A DNA stretch of 64,000 nt, from positions 37,514,484-37,578,483 of the forward strand of contig CM062291.1 in the NCBI GenBank assembly GCA_031216915.1. The letters are read 5' to 3'. Positions 11,293 through 22,036 of this stretch are shown here, one piece after another (the first letter of the stretch is position 1; every line of letters starts with the position of its first letter). The notes beneath the pieces were generated by a model. The model was not told where the DNA came from. It was given only the letters and a program-made list of their open reading frames with translations, and ran no database searches. Origin of the DNA: Pictodentalium vernedei. Taxonomy: Eukaryota > Mollusca > Scaphopoda > Dentaliida > Dentaliidae. The position numbers and the translations under genes are program-made.

Positions 11293-12497
11293 AGTCGAGT
11301 TTTGACAAAGTCAAAACTCGACTTTTTGTGTGATGAAGTGGCAGGCGGGCGTAAACAATTGTTTTCCGGGCACTAACTTTAGTTCTATTTGATGCACCTT
11401 TACCAAAATTATACCAGAGGTTACCCTATAGGAAAGGAAGACACCTATCGATTTCAGAGTCTCGCGCCCCAAGGACAAGGTCACTGTTACTATAAATAAA
11501 ATATTTTGTGACAAATTGGTTTCCGGGCAATAACTTTAGTTCTATTTGATGCACATTTACCAAACTTATACCAGAGGTTACCCTATAGGAAGGGAAGACA
11601 CCTATTGATTTCGGAGTCTGGGACTCCAAGGTAAAGGTCACTGTTACTATAAATAGAATATTTTGTGACAAATTGGTTTCTGTGAAATAACTTTAGTTCT
11701 ATTTTGTGTATCTTCACCAAACTTATACCACAGGTTAACCTATAGGAAGGGAAGACACCTATCGATTTCGGAGTCTCGCGCCTCAAGGTCAAGGTCACTG
11801 TTACTATCAATAGAATATTTTGTGACAAATTGGTTTCCGGGCAATAACTTTAGTTCTATTTGACGCACCTTTACCAAACTTATACCAGAGGTTACCTTAT
11901 AGGAAGGGAAGACACCTATTGATTTTGGAGTCTGGGACTCCAAGGTCAAGGTCACCGTTACTAGAAATAGAATATTTTGTGACAAATTGGTTTCCGGGCA
12001 ATAACTTTAGTTCTATTTGAAGCACCTTTACCAAACTTATACCAGAGGTTACCCTATAGGAAGGGAATACACATATTTATTTTGGAGTCTGGGACTCCAA
12101 GGTCAAGGTCACTGTTACTATAAATAGAATATTTTGTGACAAATTGGTTTCCGGGCAATAACTTTAGTTCTATTCCGTGTCTCTTCACCAAACTTATACC
12201 ACAGGTTAACCTATAGGAAGGGAAGACACCTATCGATTTCGGAGTCTCGCGCCCCAAGGTCAAGTTCACTGTTACTATCAATAGATTATTTTGTGACAAA
12301 TTGGTTTCCGGGCAATAACTTTAGTTCTGTTTGACACACCTTTACCAAACTTACACCAGAGGTTACCCTATAGGAAAGGAAGACACCTATCGATTTCAGA
12401 GTCTCGCGCCCCAAGGTCGTGGTCACTGTTGTTACAAGTAACTTATTTCTTCAGAATTTAATGTCAAAACTCAACTTCTGGATCTGTGATCCTCTTG
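11293..12497 (+). repeat. 157-bp tandem array with hairpin ends (pearl-like)
   Basis: The left end is a 14-bp hairpin (AGTCGAGTTTTGAC, AAA loop, exact complement; 11293-11323). About seven units of 157 bp follow, each with AGGAAGGGAAGACACC and TTTTGTGACAAATTGGTTTC. Two unit types differ at one site: GAGTCTCGCGCC near 11458, 11772, 12241 and 12399, and GAGTCTGGGACT near 11614, 11928 and 12085. The right end has GGATCTGTGATCC then TCTTG (12480-12497). Repeated 81-codon frames on the - strand only reflect that 157 bp is not a multiple of 3 and spans two units; they are not a gene. Confidence 0.75.
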
Positions 12498-13294
12498 CTG
12501 GATTTTTTTTATATTTTGTATGCAGCATTGTGGGGTAGATCTGATTCAAATTTGTTCAAATCAGCCCCCCTGTGCCATCCGACTTCTCCTCTGAAACCGC
12601 TAGGTCGATTTGCTTGAAACTTGGTATGGATGTTCATTACCATATGTCAATTCAAATGAAATAAACATGCCCACTTGGGGCGCCATAGGGGGCATAACTC
12701 TAATAGCATCCTATGTGTATTCGAGAAATTATTAAAAATATCTTCTCCAGCAAAAGTGGGCAGAATCATTTGATATTTGGTATACAGCATTGCGGGGTGG
12801 ATCTGATTCAAGTTTGTTCAAATCGGCCCCCTGGATTCATATTTGGGCTCAAGCCCGAATTCAAACTTAGTGCATTTCAGGCAAATTTCTTTAAAAATCT
12901 TCTCCAGATCCAGCAGGCAAAATCTTTTGATGTTTGCTATGCAACATTGTGGGGGTGGATCTGATTCAAATTTGTTCAAATCGGCCCCCTGGGTTCATAT
13001 TCGGGCTCAAGCCCGAATTCGAACTTAGTGCATTTCAGGCATATATCTTTAAAAATCTTTTCAAGGAAATTTCTTTAAAAAGTTTCTTCTCCAGATCCAG
13101 CAAACAGAGTATTTTGATATTCGGTATGCAACATTGTGGAGTGGATCTGATTCAAGTTTGTTCAAATCAACCCCATGTGTTCATATTTGGGCTCACTATT
13201 CGAGCCTGAATTTGAACTTAGTGCATTTCAGATAAATTGCTTTAAAATTTTTCTTCTCCAGACCAGCAGGTAGAATATTTTTTATATTTTGTAT
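12498..13294 (+). repeat. ~160-bp core units of the inner pearl-like element
   Basis: Diverged units carry GATCTGATTCAAGTTTGTTC, GTTCATATTTGGGCTC and TTTGATATTTGGTATGCAGC. The series is interrupted at 13294 by the hAT element and resumes at 15186. Confidence 0.65.
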
Positions 13295-15177
13295 TAGAGA
13301 CTGGCGGTTAACCGAGACCACAACTCGGTTTCGGTTGTGAAAAAAAACCCGCGAGTTGCACTGAAATTGCAGTCATACAACCGACGTTACGGTTTTTTTT
13401 AATTAATCATTAATACAACGCATCATAGATGTATCCTGGAACAAGGGTCAAGCTAATTTGAAAACGCAGATGTTATTTCTTAGAACTAACCCATATCATC
13501 ATCAATCGGGTGTTGGGGGGGGGGGGGGGGTGCTGTGAATGCGCCAAGCGCCACGAATGGATATCTACTGATTCCAGAAACGAAAGTAGAACTTGGTAAC
13601 CAACCGCGTGCACCACGTGAGAGTTACAAGTTTTTTTGAGTTAAAATGGTGATTGAAGATCCGAGTCCCGTGTACGATAATCGAAATGACCTGAAATCAA
13701 AATTTTGTCCCTGCGTGGGACATACATACAATTGCATGTATTAAAAGCACAATTTAAGCACATGGAGATATGTTTCGTATACGCTCTGATCGAAGTGCTA
13801 TTTAAAAACAAAAGTGTCAGCAGAAACAAGGAATCACACAAGACACGCATCAAGTTAATTAGAATTTATTAAAGTTAACCACCGTTTCAAAATCAAAAAA
13901 AATGTGCAGGAGACAGTTTCATACATAAAAACATCGAAATTGCTTACGCTGCGGTTACGCTCTGTTCCACTGAAAAATTGGTTGCATTGAAATTCGCCCC
14001 GCAATTTGCATTGAAAGTTTTTCTTTGAAAACTTGTGTTGGAAAGGGGTTGAATGTAATATGGCTACGAAGAAATCACACATATTAGGATGGATAAGAAT
14101 GGCAGGCCTCATAGCACCAATCGTGCGTGTCAATGTTGGATGGTTGGCAGAAATTGTCATTTTTCTGAACAGAGTATTATCTCCCAGCTCAGTAGGTAAG
14201 GGAGACAACTGAAATATTTTGTTATTTACCTTAGAAATAAATTAACTAAAATTGTTAATGACGCTTAATTTACAAAGGATGTTGAAAACTTTTTTAACTA
14301 TGCCTTTTAATTCAATTAGGACATTCTGAAACCATGAATGAACCAGCTTCTTATGTGAACTTGAAATTTATTTTAAATACTTTAAATATTTTTTTTAAAA
14401 GAAGATACCTTCTATTACAGAGAAGAACACTCTCACCATGGGTGATGCTAAATTTCAAATCCACTGCATTGAGGCAAATACAAAATCAAGTGCATGGTAA
14501 CCCTAGTCATCACTGTTAGGGAAAGAGTTATGGTATTCAGAAAGCATGAACGACACATTTTTTTGTAGGGAAGTGGGGAGGATTTTAACCTACCTGACAT
14601 AGTTTTGTGTGTGTATGTATGTTTGTATAACTTTTATTTATTTTTTTCTCCACAATTGTGTCCTCTATGTACATTTATTTTGTCACAATGTCATATACAT
14701 TTTTTGTTTTTTTCTGTCTTCTCCCTTATGTCCAGTGACTTCTCCCTCCTGGCCCCTGACTTCTCCCTCAAGTCTCTGGAGGGAGAAGTCACCTCCCGCT
14801 AAAATCAGCTGCCAGGCTGACCCCTGATAGACACCTATGAAGTAATGGTTGCAATACTATAAATGACTTGCATTGGTGACATCAAGCTTATAACAGTCCT
14901 TGAAAATCATGGTCAGAGGCCTAAAGGTGCTTAAATTTGATTTTCTGATACCCTGCAATAACAATTTTGAATTATGAACAACCTGAATGAATTCAAGTTC
15001 ACCTGGAAAAAACATTCTTAGACTATCACTTCATTCTTGAACATGAGTTCACTGGTTCTCCACTTCCAAATTCCCCAAATTAGTTAAGAATGCATGAAGT
15101 AGAAAAAAACCGAAACCCGGGTCTTCACCCCCAAAAAACCGAAACCGAAGTGAAAAAATCACAACTGCCAGTCTCTA
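13295..15177. mobile_element. Non-autonomous hAT transposon 1 (1883 bp)
   Basis: The terminal inverted repeat is TAGAGACTGGC (13295-13305; GCCAGTCTCTA at 15167-15177). The flanking direct repeat TTTTGTAT (13287-13294, 15178-15185) fits the hAT 8-bp duplication pattern nTnnnnAn. CCGAAACCG-type words lie just inside both ends. A poly-G run is at 13516-13530. No transposase frame was seen, so it depends on an element elsewhere. It lies in a core unit of the inner pearl-like element. Confidence 0.85.
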
Positions 15178-17463
15178 TTTTGTATGCCGCATTGATGGGT
15201 AGATCTGATTCAAGTTTGTTCAAATCAGCCCCCTGTGTTCATATTTGAGCTCACTATATTAGCCCGAATTTGAACTTAGTGCATTCTTTTAAAATCTTCT
15301 TCTCCAGATTCAGCAGGTAGAATCTTTTGATATTTGGTATGTAGCATTGTGGGGTGTATCTGATTCAAATTTGTTCAAATAAGCCTGCTGATTTTATATT
15401 TGGGCACACCATAGAAGCCCAAATATGAACTTAGTGCATTTCAAGGAAATTTCTTTAAAAATCTTCTTCTCCACATCCAGTGAGCAGAATCTTTTGACAT
15501 TTGGTATGCAGCATTGTGGGGTGGATCTGAATCACGTTTGTTCAGATCAAACTCCATGGCTTATATTTGGGCTCACTATAGGAGGCCGAATTTAAGACTC
15601 ATTGCATTTCAAGGAAATTTCTATAAAAATCTCCTTGTTTTCAAATCAACTTGCCCAGCCTCATAGGGAGGGGGGCGAGGGGGTGGGGGAATCCACCCAA
15701 ATTCTATAAAAATATTCGTCTCATGAACCAGTGGGTACAATGACTTTATATTTGGTATGGAGTTTCATTTTGAGGTGTAGAATCAAGTTTGTTCAAACAA
15801 AGTTTGTGGATCAGTATTTGCCTTTGTAATGGGAGGGGCAAGATTTTTGGCCCCACCCCAAATTTGTATTTTCTGCACCAGTGATCCGATTTGAACCAAT
15901 TTTAATATGTGCTGATTATTGAGTCATAAGTACTTGATTCTTACCAAAAAAAAAAAAAATTGTGTCCTGTGGGAACCCAGGCCTGGCATTCTATGAAATA
16001 AAGGAGTGCAAAAAATTGCCCCCCTCAGATTGCCTAGGAGTGCAATTGCACACACAAAGTTCAATGCATGTGCAGAAATGCTTTTTTAGCTTAATTCTCT
16101 TGGAAGTTATTACTAAGGTGAGTGGCCATTGTACTAACTTGTATGTGTCCAGATAATTACTATTGATTAGTAACTGTTTGGACACATACAACTTATCTCA
16201 TTATTATCTATGGCAGAATATGTGCTATTTAACTGGTAGAGTGCTGGAAGCCCATATTTGGGCTTTCTTCTGAAGTGCCGATACCACAATTTAAAGGCTT
16301 CATATTCTATGGGTGTGCCTGGCACTCTCCCCCAAATTGTAACAAGGCAAAGATGCGCAAAGAAATTTTAAGGACCAAAAATAATTTAGCACTCCACCAG
16401 TTAATTAAAAAGTGACTGTCTTCAGGCCTGGAAACCCCAGGAGCTAAAAATAGAAATAATTTCCAATGCCCATATTTCTCAAACTACATAGAACAGAGAA
16501 CTATTATTTGGTATGAAGCATCCTTAGGACCAGTAGAATAGAATGATAGAAAAAATGTCATTGGTTGTGTCCGGGTGTTCTGTAAAAAATGAAAATGCTG
16601 AGTCAGCATATTTGCAAAACTGAAAAATTTCTCCAGAACCACTGATCAGAATTTTGTATACAGTATCCATAGGATAAATGAAAATTTGACATGAGAAATC
16701 ATTGGGCCAAAATTCTAAACAATTTATAGGGGAAAATTTGGTTAAATATCCTTAAATGTTACTTATTTTAATGACACAAGATTTCCTGTTCTTGACATGA
16801 ATAACCGCCAACAGTATGCAAGGAGTTAATGTTTGGTATACATCATTGTTATGAGGGTCAGATTCAAGATTGTTCAAATCAAGTCCCTCGGTTAATATTT
16901 GGGCTTCCAGTGGGGGCCTGAATTTTAACTTAGTGCAATATGGGGGATAATCTTTAAAAATCTTCTTTAGACCCACCAGACAGAATTTCTTTATGTTTGG
17001 TGTACAGCATGCTTAGGGAAGTCAGATATAAGTTTGTTCATATCAAGTCTTTGGGTTAATATTTAGGCTCCCTATGGGAGCCTGAATTTTAACTTTGTCC
17101 AATATGAGGAGTAATCTTTAAAAATCTTCTTGAATCTTTTGATATCTGGTATACAGCATCCTTAGAGGGTTTAGATTCAGTTTGTTCAAATAAAGTTTTT
17201 GGGTCGATATTTGTGTTCTCAATGGGGGAGTGCAAATTTTAACATAGTGTAAAGTTAGTAATATTCTCAAAATCCTCTTCTCCAGAACTACCATTCAGAA
17301 TTGTTTGATATTTGGTATACAACATCTTACAAGTTTGTACAAGTCCATACTAGAAAAAAAAAAATCATCTCGCATGTAGTGTTAACTAGCCATAGATGTT
17401 AATTAAATCATTCTTTATACAACTGTGGTCATGTGAGTGCCTCAGGTCCCATGGGGCCTCTTG
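15178..17463 (+). repeat. Pearl-like core units and 3' end
   Basis: ~160-bp units continue after the hAT target duplication. Near 15830-16620 there is the dispersed segment shared with 1594-2210. Further units follow to a 3' end at 17441-17463 (CAGGTCCCATGGGGCC, TCTTG, T run). Confidence 0.55.
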
Positions 17464-17577
17464 TTTAAATACTGATTTTCTTTGTTTGGGTTTCATATAA
17501 ATTTCAAGTGTGTTAAAATGAATAGGCAAAGGGTTAAAAAAAAAACAAACAAGAACAACAATTGAGGTTTTTGTCAT

Positions 17578-17825
17578 TTAACCCTTTACCCAATGCAGAC
17601 GATATCAAAATTTATTATTTTAAATATAATTTTTTTAAAATTTTCAAAAAATTTCAACAAACCCATATCATGTGACCCCTCATTGGAACGAGCTCGATGA
17701 GCTCGTTCTAAAGGGGGGGCACATGATATGGTTTTGTTGAAATTTTTTAAAAATAATATTTTTTCAACTGCTGAATTTACATATTACGCGGGCGGATGCG
17801 GGCGATTCGTTGGGTAAAGGGTTAA
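17578..17825. mobile_element. piggyBac-type MITE 1 (TTAA-flanked)
   Basis: TTAA at 17578-17581 and 17822-17825 flank a 240-bp palindromic element with termini CCCTTTACCCAA and its complement. The middle is nearly self-complementary (AAATTTCAACAAACCCATATC with its partner; GAACGAGCTCGATGAGCTCGTTC at the centre). TTAA targeting and CCC termini are piggyBac features. It has no transposase. Confidence 0.8.
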
Positions 17826-18667
17826 TCATTAATCGCCGATCAGTTGCCATCTTCATGCATTTACTAAAATCTATCAACATCCAAATATAATATCTATGTT
17901 ACAACAGCATGTCATTTTGTTACATTCGGGTGTGTGGGCAATCTAAAAAATCAAACAAACTCTCTGTGAACTGGTGTGCTCTCCTTGCAGCATATTTTGC
18001 ATATGCCTCCATTGCATACTAATCAACCACATGAACGAGATCTCATTCAGTGTTCGTAAATCTCATTATCCTATATATGGCAAGAGTGGGCGTACTTTGC
18101 ATTGTTTTGAACTGTCATTCCTTCTCGGAAGTTTGGGAAGTTTGACGTGACATGATCCATCACGAGGCTTCAGCACGAAAATATTTCATTTAATGATTTT
18201 TATGTCAGTGATGACTGTCTTATCCTGAAACATATCAATACCAGTTTTCAAAATACTAGAATGATACACTCCAAAATGAAAACTGATTATCAAAAAATTT
18301 ACCAATAAAAACGTGATCCAACACAGGTTTGTGAGATGACAGTGTATATTTAACGTGATAATATACAGTGTTGAAAGCAAAAATATGACCCAATTTCGTG
18401 TTATGCTAGCGCTGTGGATCGGAGGTTAAAACAAAAGGGACTCAAAATGATAAAAAGTTAATCTTAATGGACTAAATCAGAAAGTAATATTTAGTTAATA
18501 TTGAACATTTTAAATAGCATCTACAAACTGAATAGTTAAGAAGCGTATTTCGTCAATTCAAAACAAAATCTTTCTCAAGGTGGTAAATATAACATCAACT
18601 TGGAAATTTAGAGCATGATGCTTAAAAAACGTGTCATTTTGCCTTCCCAAAATAAAGTTGCTTTTCA
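17826..18667. other. Non-coding intron stretch
   Basis: No repeat unit with defined ends, exon or RNA gene was recognised. The sequence is AT-rich with no long open frame. Confidence 0.5.
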
Positions 18668-18675
18668 CCCCAAAC

Positions 18676-19390
18676 TAGTGTTGTGCGGTTTTATTTTTCT
18701 TGTTTCGGTTCGGTTTTTAAAAAAAAAACTCGGTTTATAGGTCGGTTTTCGGTTTTTTATAGTAAGACATCTGCAGTTTCCAACAGAAACTATGTAGTGT
18801 CAATATAATGCCCATACTGTCATATTTTCAATGATGATTTAATTGGCAGTGACTAGCATTTGTGCTGTGTATAAATGGCAGGCATTATCAAAACAAAATA
18901 ATATAAAAGAAAATAAAATGTAACAGTGTTCGTAGAATATCACCACTCACCAATTCTAGGCACATGCCCCCCCCCCTTCCCCACACCTCTGGTCTTTAAG
19001 TTCAGACATAAGAGAGTCTATGATGAATTGATATTAACACATGGGTGCAAAAAGAGCTAATTCACAATTTCTCAGGGCTCTGTTTAGTGCTCACTCCTGG
19101 GTGGGGCCCTGGGCAGCCTAACAAAGTTGCAAATAATAACAAGCATTGCCAAGTGGGTCACCTAGACACCCATCCTAACATACGTGACAATGAACTGATG
19201 TATGGACTCCCCACCCCCCCCCCCCCACCACACACACACTCACAGTGGTGACTAGTGCCACCACCCGCCCTAGTAAAATAATCAGCAATCATTTCATGTC
19301 AGCCTGGAATGGGAAAGTCATATTGTTTGTAGCTGGGTGGGCTTCAAAACGAACCACTTTACCAAATACCTATTGTCTATCTATCTATCC

Positions 19391-19421
<31 letters not shown>

Positions 19422-20373
19422 CTCGCGCACACAATGGTTTTAGCTCAACGGAATTGATTTCACAATTCACTGGTGTACTGTTATATATTGTAACTTTTTT
19501 GCATTTGCCTCTTGCCATTCCACTTTCTATTTCTTCCGCTGATTTGTTCCTTTGGTTGGCCCCCTTAAAGTTAGTTGTGTGGGAATGCAACCGTGGCACG
19601 TTGACAGCGATATTACGGAACACAGCTTTTTCGGCCTCGGGACGTTTCGGTTCAAGACGTTTTGGCCTTCATATATCGAACTGAATAGAATAAGAACTTG
19701 CGGTTTCGTGTTTTAGTTGGCCGAAACCTACAGGACAAATCGTCTCAGGTCGGAACGTTCCAAGACTGAACTGCAGTAAAACCTCTTCCCGGATAAGCAC
19801 ATCAAGGGAGGCAACAGACTACATACGAAACACGTGGTGGGGAAACCCGTAACAAATGTTATTTTCGAATACGACAATGAAATGCCAAGACCTTTTTCTG
19901 ATATGATATTATTCACTGTCCAACAGATTGTAGATAAGTAATTTTAATTAAACTGATTGACTATGTCAGACAAACCTGTTCAAAAACGAAGCCAATTGCG
20001 CAAGGTATTTCCTGTAATCAGTGAAATGAAGGCGTGTTGGCTGTCTGTTTTGTCATTCTCACAGAAAACACAACCCATTTTTACGTCAACGATGTGTGAT
20101 TGACAACTTGTCATACATCATTCTCGAGTGATCTGGACATACTGCAGTGACCCCTTTACATCCAGAATGTGGCGTGCATTGACGACACTGTTATTTCCTG
20201 ACAAAGCTTGACATTTCAGACATTGTTAGTGCAAACTGAATAAAGAAAACATCTCTTCCCGACATTTTATGAAAAAACCGAAACCGTACTCATTTACCAG
20301 TTACACGGTTTCGGTTTCGGTTTTCAAGCAAAACCGAAACCGACTTATAAAACCAGTTAACCGTACAACACTA
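18676..20373. mobile_element. Non-autonomous hAT transposon 2 (1698 bp)
   Basis: The terminal inverted repeat is TAGTGTTGTGCGGTT at the left and, on the other strand, TAGTGTTGTACGGTT at the right. An 8-bp direct repeat CCCCAAAC flanks it (18668-18675, 20374-20381). Many CGGTTT/AAACCG words lie within 150 bp of each end, as in hAT element 1. Homopolymer C tracts occur at 18967, 19211 and 19390. No transposase frame was seen. Confidence 0.85.
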
Positions 20374-20381
20374 CCCCAAAC

Positions 20382-20925
20382 CCCACCAAAATGCTCCATT
20401 TCATACCAATTTCCAAATTTTTTTGGGAGGGAGAACACACCCAAACCCTCCTTAGTAGCTCCTGCCTTCGGTGTTTGTGGCAGGTGCCTTCGGCATCTGC
20501 AGGTCGGGTGGGGTCACCGAAATTGTCGGAAAGTTAGGGGCTTGATTGTGCCTCTGGGTACAAAATAAGAAGTGCTATTTTTAGCGCCCCTTTTCAATAT
20601 TCCCTCAAAGGACTGCACCAATCAGAATCTTTTGATATTTGGTATACAGCATCCCACTGGAGGTGAGATTCAAGTTTGTTCAAGCCAAGTCCCTGGGTTC
20701 AACTTTATTTGGGCTCCCTGTGGGAGCCCGAATTATTACTTAGTTCAATATGAGAAATATTCTTTAAAAATCTTTTTTTCTTTAGATCCACTGGTCAGAA
20801 TCTTTGGATATTTGGTATAAGCTTTTCTTAGGAGGGGCAGATGCAACTTGTTGAAATCAATTCCCTGGATTGATATTTAGGCTACCATGTCAGGTGAGCA
20901 CCCTCAGGCCCCCTGGGGCCTCTTG
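20382..20925 (+). repeat. Pearl-like core units and 3' end of the inner insertion
   Basis: Core units carry TTTGATATTTGGTATACAGC and GGGCTCCCTGTGGGAGCCCG. The 3' end is GGCCCCCTGGGGCC followed by TCTTG at 20925, after which the interrupted outer element resumes. Confidence 0.6.
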
Positions 20926-21420
20926 TTTCACTAAACGTTTAAATAATTGGCTGATGCCTGGTATGTGACTTTGCTATGGGTGGCGACAAAACGTGTTCTA
21001 GTTTGGTCCCTGTCGGATGATTTTTCGCTGAGTAATTGACCTTGAACTTCCGAAATACCAGTCTGTTCTTCCAAAATACCACTTTTCTGCCATTTTTTTC
21101 ACCGTACATTGAGATAATTGGCTGATTTCTGGTGTGTGGCTTTGTTGTGGGTACTGGTACTTAAAAAATGGGTTTGAGTTTGGTCTTGGTCGGATGGTTT
21201 TTCGTGGAGTTAATGACCTTGAACTTAGTTTTTGATGTGAAAACTCTGAGAATCAGTTTTCCAGCCTTTTTTTTGCTTGGGTATATGTATCATGATGACA
21301 CATTTTGTTTGGTTAACGTGGAGTTTTCGCACCATATAACCCATTACCTGACTCACAAAATTTTTTTTGAAAAACTCTAAATTTTCACTTCTGGCTTCAA
21401 AAATACAGCTTATGACCCTT
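20926..21420 (+). mobile_element. Outer pearl-like element, right part
   Basis: Two core units carry AATTGGCTGAT..CTGGT, CGGATGATTTTTCG and GACCTTGAACTT, homologous to 9265-9425. Its own 3' end is not clear; the following sequence changes character near 21400. Confidence 0.55.
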
Positions 21421-22036
21421 CATTGGAATAAGCTCATTCTGATGAAGGTACATGAGCTATGTTTTTGAGGCAAAAATAAAAAAAAAAAGTGATAAAATGT
21501 TTAAGGCAATTTTTGTGTTTTGTGCGACTGGGTATGAATATTAGTGGGATGTAAGGTAAAAGGGCCATGTGACCTATTGCCATCACTTGATGATCTTGTT
21601 GCAAATGTGGCCACAATTGCGGCTTGTAGTTACCATAGAAACCCCAGGAGAAATCACATTTTCATCTTCTCCCAAACTTAGCAGGAATGGTCTATGGGAG
21701 GTCCTCTACAGATGATCCTAATTTTGTTCCTGTTGGAGGAAAAAAATGGCCACCAGAGACATTTCTTGATTCTGATTGGTGGATTTTCAAAAATCTTCTC
21801 TGAAACTACAGGGCCAAATGTTTTGAAACTTCACATGATTGATGACTGGGACACCTACCAACGATCCTCGTTTAATGTTGATCTGGTTGCAAACATGACC
21901 ACAATTGTGGCTTATAGTTACTGTAGAAACCGTATGGGAAATCACATTTTTATCTTCTTTTCTGAAACTACTTGGCCAGTGTGAACCAAACTTGGCACAA
22001 ATAATGAACGGAAAGTCCTCTGAAAACAATCATCAT
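21421..22036. repeat. Palindromic fragment and two ~300-bp diverged units
   Basis: GGAATAAGCTCATTCTGATG near 21443 is palindromic, like the centre of MITE 1. From 21600, units containing GTTGCAAATGTGGCCACAAT and AGAAATCACATTTTCATCTT occur twice, about 300 bp apart. No gene was seen. Confidence 0.45.

Noticed and set aside
11311..12299. Five 67-81-codon frames on the - strand with the same start (MSQN..)
   Set aside because: They are one frame of the 157-bp tandem unit read repeatedly; each runs into the next unit and stops. No conserved coding pattern.
19045..19684. Proline/histidine-rich frames
   Set aside because: Produced by poly-C and CA microsatellites inside hAT element 2.
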